Positions 62,742 through 64,000 of a stretch of DNA of 64,000 bases are shown here, one piece after another; positions within the stretch are counted from its first letter, which is position 1; each line of letters starts with the position of its first letter. A program made the translations under genes and the position numbers. The notes beneath the pieces were generated by a model, which had not been told where the DNA came from, made no database searches, and saw only the letters and a list, made by a program, of their open reading frames with translations. Origin of the DNA: Peterkaempfera podocarpi. Lineage in GTDB: Bacteria > Actinomycetota > Actinomycetes > Streptomycetales > Streptomycetaceae. The stretch is from contig NZ_CP162102.1 in the NCBI RefSeq assembly GCF_042466665.1, positions 1,178,001-1,242,000 of the forward strand, read 5' to 3'.

Positions 62742-63465
62742 GCGTTGGGCTGCGGATCCCCCGGCCGGTGGCCGGTCGCAGGGTGACCCGACGCGGAGAG
62801 GTGCCTGCCGACGGGGGAGCCCACGTGTCCCGGCTGCCGGCTCCCGTTCGGCAAACAGGGATCCGCCCTCGCGCCGCGTCACGCATCGGCCGGATCGGCC
62901 CGATCCGTGGCTCCTCGCCGAAGCGGAAGCCGGGCCTCCGGCCCGGTCGAGCGGCCCGGGCCGGTGTGACAGCCCGGCACCACAGTCACGGACGGCGGGC
63001 GGGTGACGCCCGCGGAGTCGGTCCCTGCGTGTGGGGGGCTGAACGCGGGGACCGATCCGGCGGCACGGGGGGCTTCCGCTCGGACACTGCTCCAACGACC
63101 CACCCCCCAGCCAGGACACGCCGGACCTCCACCACGCGGCACGGCGGCCCGGGGCACCGCTCTGCGACCGGGCGACCACCTCCGCCGCCGATCGGGAGCG
63201 AGTCACCGACTGCTGGGGGGATCGGCGCGCCGCCGATCCCCCCAGGTCGGAGTCGGCCGGTCCACGGGGGCACCAGCGATCCGCCAGGGTCTGCCGATCG
63301 ACTGTGGCACTGCTGACGACCAGCGCTCCCGCGAAGGGCTTCGGCGAGCCCGGCGCGGGGACGCCCCGGCTTCTCCAGCGCCGCACCCGACCGGACTGTG
63401 GCCGCGGCGAGCGCCGATGGTCCCGCCCCCTGTGCGGACCTCCGAACGCACCGGTGCGCCCCGGG
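62742..63465. other. Long gap, no gene recognised
   Basis: 724 bases with many overlapping frames on both strands and no family features; codon bias does not favour any one of them. It contains the hairpin at 63213-63245. Confidence 0.5.
63213..63245. repeat. Perfect 15-bp hairpin with 3-base loop
   Basis: CTGGGGGGATCGGCG (63213-63227), loop CGC, complement (63231-63245). CCGAC/GTCGG (63206-63210, 63246-63250) extend it with a 2-base bulge. It lies 220 bases beyond the stop of the BrkB-like gene (minus strand), so it may be a terminator. There is no T tract on either side. Confidence 0.7.
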
Positions 63466-64000
63466 TCAGCCCTGCGGCGGGCCGCCCGCAGCAGGGGCCG
63501 GCCGGTCGCGGTGCTCGACGTACAGACGGCCGACGACCGCCCCGAGGTGGACGACCACCCCCACCGCCACCAGCCAGGACAGGATGGTCATGACGACACC
63601 GATGGGCCCGTAGCTGTGCTCATTGGCCACGATCGCCTCGGAGAAGTACAGGGCGGAGAAGACCCCCAGACCCGTCCAGCAAAGACCGGTGGCCAGAGCC
63701 GCGGGGAAGAGGGCACGCCAGCGCACTGCGCCCGCGAGCAGCACCTCCAGGCTCCACCACCAGAAGACCACCGCCAGGACGAGGCCGAACAGGCCCTGGA
63801 GCACCGGTCCGCCGACCGAGCCGAGTGCCCTCCCGCCCTCCACCTGCACGGCGCCGTAGACGAGCAGGGCCGCGAGCCACAGGAGCTGGGCGGCGACGTC
63901 CCGGCACCCGCCGCCGGGGACATCGAAAACCTTGCGGTACCAGCTCTGCAGCGTGCCGGCGACCGCCATGGCCCCGAGGACCAGCAGGCAGGCGCTGGTG
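63466..64000 (-). CDS. YihY/BrkB-family membrane protein, 5' part outside the window
   Basis: C-terminal part of a multi-spanning membrane protein of the YihY/BrkB family (once misnamed ribonuclease BN). The stretches VRWRALFPAALATGLCWTGL and SYGPIGVVMTILSWLVAVGV are typical of its last segments. An ATG at 63969 is in frame, but the codons before it (TSACLLVLGA) are hydrophobic and open to the window edge, so the true start is further upstream. Function unknown. Confidence 0.8.
   Translation of the reverse strand, partial: TSACLLVLGAMAVAGTLQSWYRKVFDVPGGGCRDVAAQLLWLAALLVYGAVQVEGGRALGSVGGPVLQGLFGLVLAVVFWWWSLEVLLAGAVRWRALFPAALATGLCWTGLGVFSALYFSEAIVANEHSYGPIGVVMTILSWLVAVGVVVHLGAVVGRLYVEHRDRPAPAAGGPPQG

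Overview
The window is high-GC actinobacterial DNA that looks like Streptomyces or a close relative (Streptomycetaceae). The pointers are the codon bias, frequent GTG and TTG starts, a complete conservon (cvnABCD), a CYP157-type P450, sugar ABC importers with no ATPase gene of their own, and a labdane-type diterpene cassette. The gene content is accessory rather than housekeeping: many regulator/target pairs, several decayed genes, two IS remnants and a MITE.

Layout. 1-2.4 kb: ABC transporter whose permease is frameshifted. 2.7-13.1 kb: two divergent units, each with an MmyB-type HTH regulator facing oxidoreductase and drug-efflux genes (MFS, zinc alcohol dehydrogenases, aldo/keto reductases, cupin), with an internally deleted reductase remnant and an ISL3-like scrap between them. 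13.5-24.7 kb: an alpha-glucan utilisation locus with a secreted GH87-type alpha-1,3-glucanase, a binding protein, two permeases and an intracellular GH13 glucosidase, flanked by two paralogous LacI regulators, one of them frameshifted in a GC repeat. 25.0-26.2 kb: TetR/DUF1772 pair with twin operators. 26.4-31.2 kb: secreted alkaline phosphatase and small unassigned genes, including an alpha/beta hydrolase fold without its catalytic triad.

31.4-40.8 kb: one long same-strand array. Reading down the minus strand it runs conservon cvnA-B-C-D, an overlapping CYP157-like P450 without the ExxR motif, then GGPP synthase, class II diterpene cyclase, P450 and class I terpene synthase. Gene order and content match the cyslabdan/raimonol type of labdane cassette. 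41.4-43.1 kb is decayed DNA around a GNAT gene. 43.3-47.4 kb: deoxynucleoside kinase, then an AraC regulator divergent from a hydrolase and a flavin monooxygenase.

47.7-52.7 kb: a compact operon that I consider the most interesting system here. It has a CpnT-like WXG100 type VII secretion partner, a stand-alone deaminase toxin, a SUKH-4 immunity protein, a SUKH-4 protein fused to a second deaminase-like domain that keeps the zinc-site residues, and a P-loop/WD40 protein. 53.2-64 kb: reductase/MerR pair with a perfect 19-bp dyad, TetR, a 226-bp MITE that supplies the stop codon of a MATE exporter, a kinase-fold gene below a near-perfect 42-bp palindrome, GNAT, DinB and SRPBCC genes, an AraC scrap, a Tat-exported M28-like protein and the edge of a BrkB-family membrane protein.
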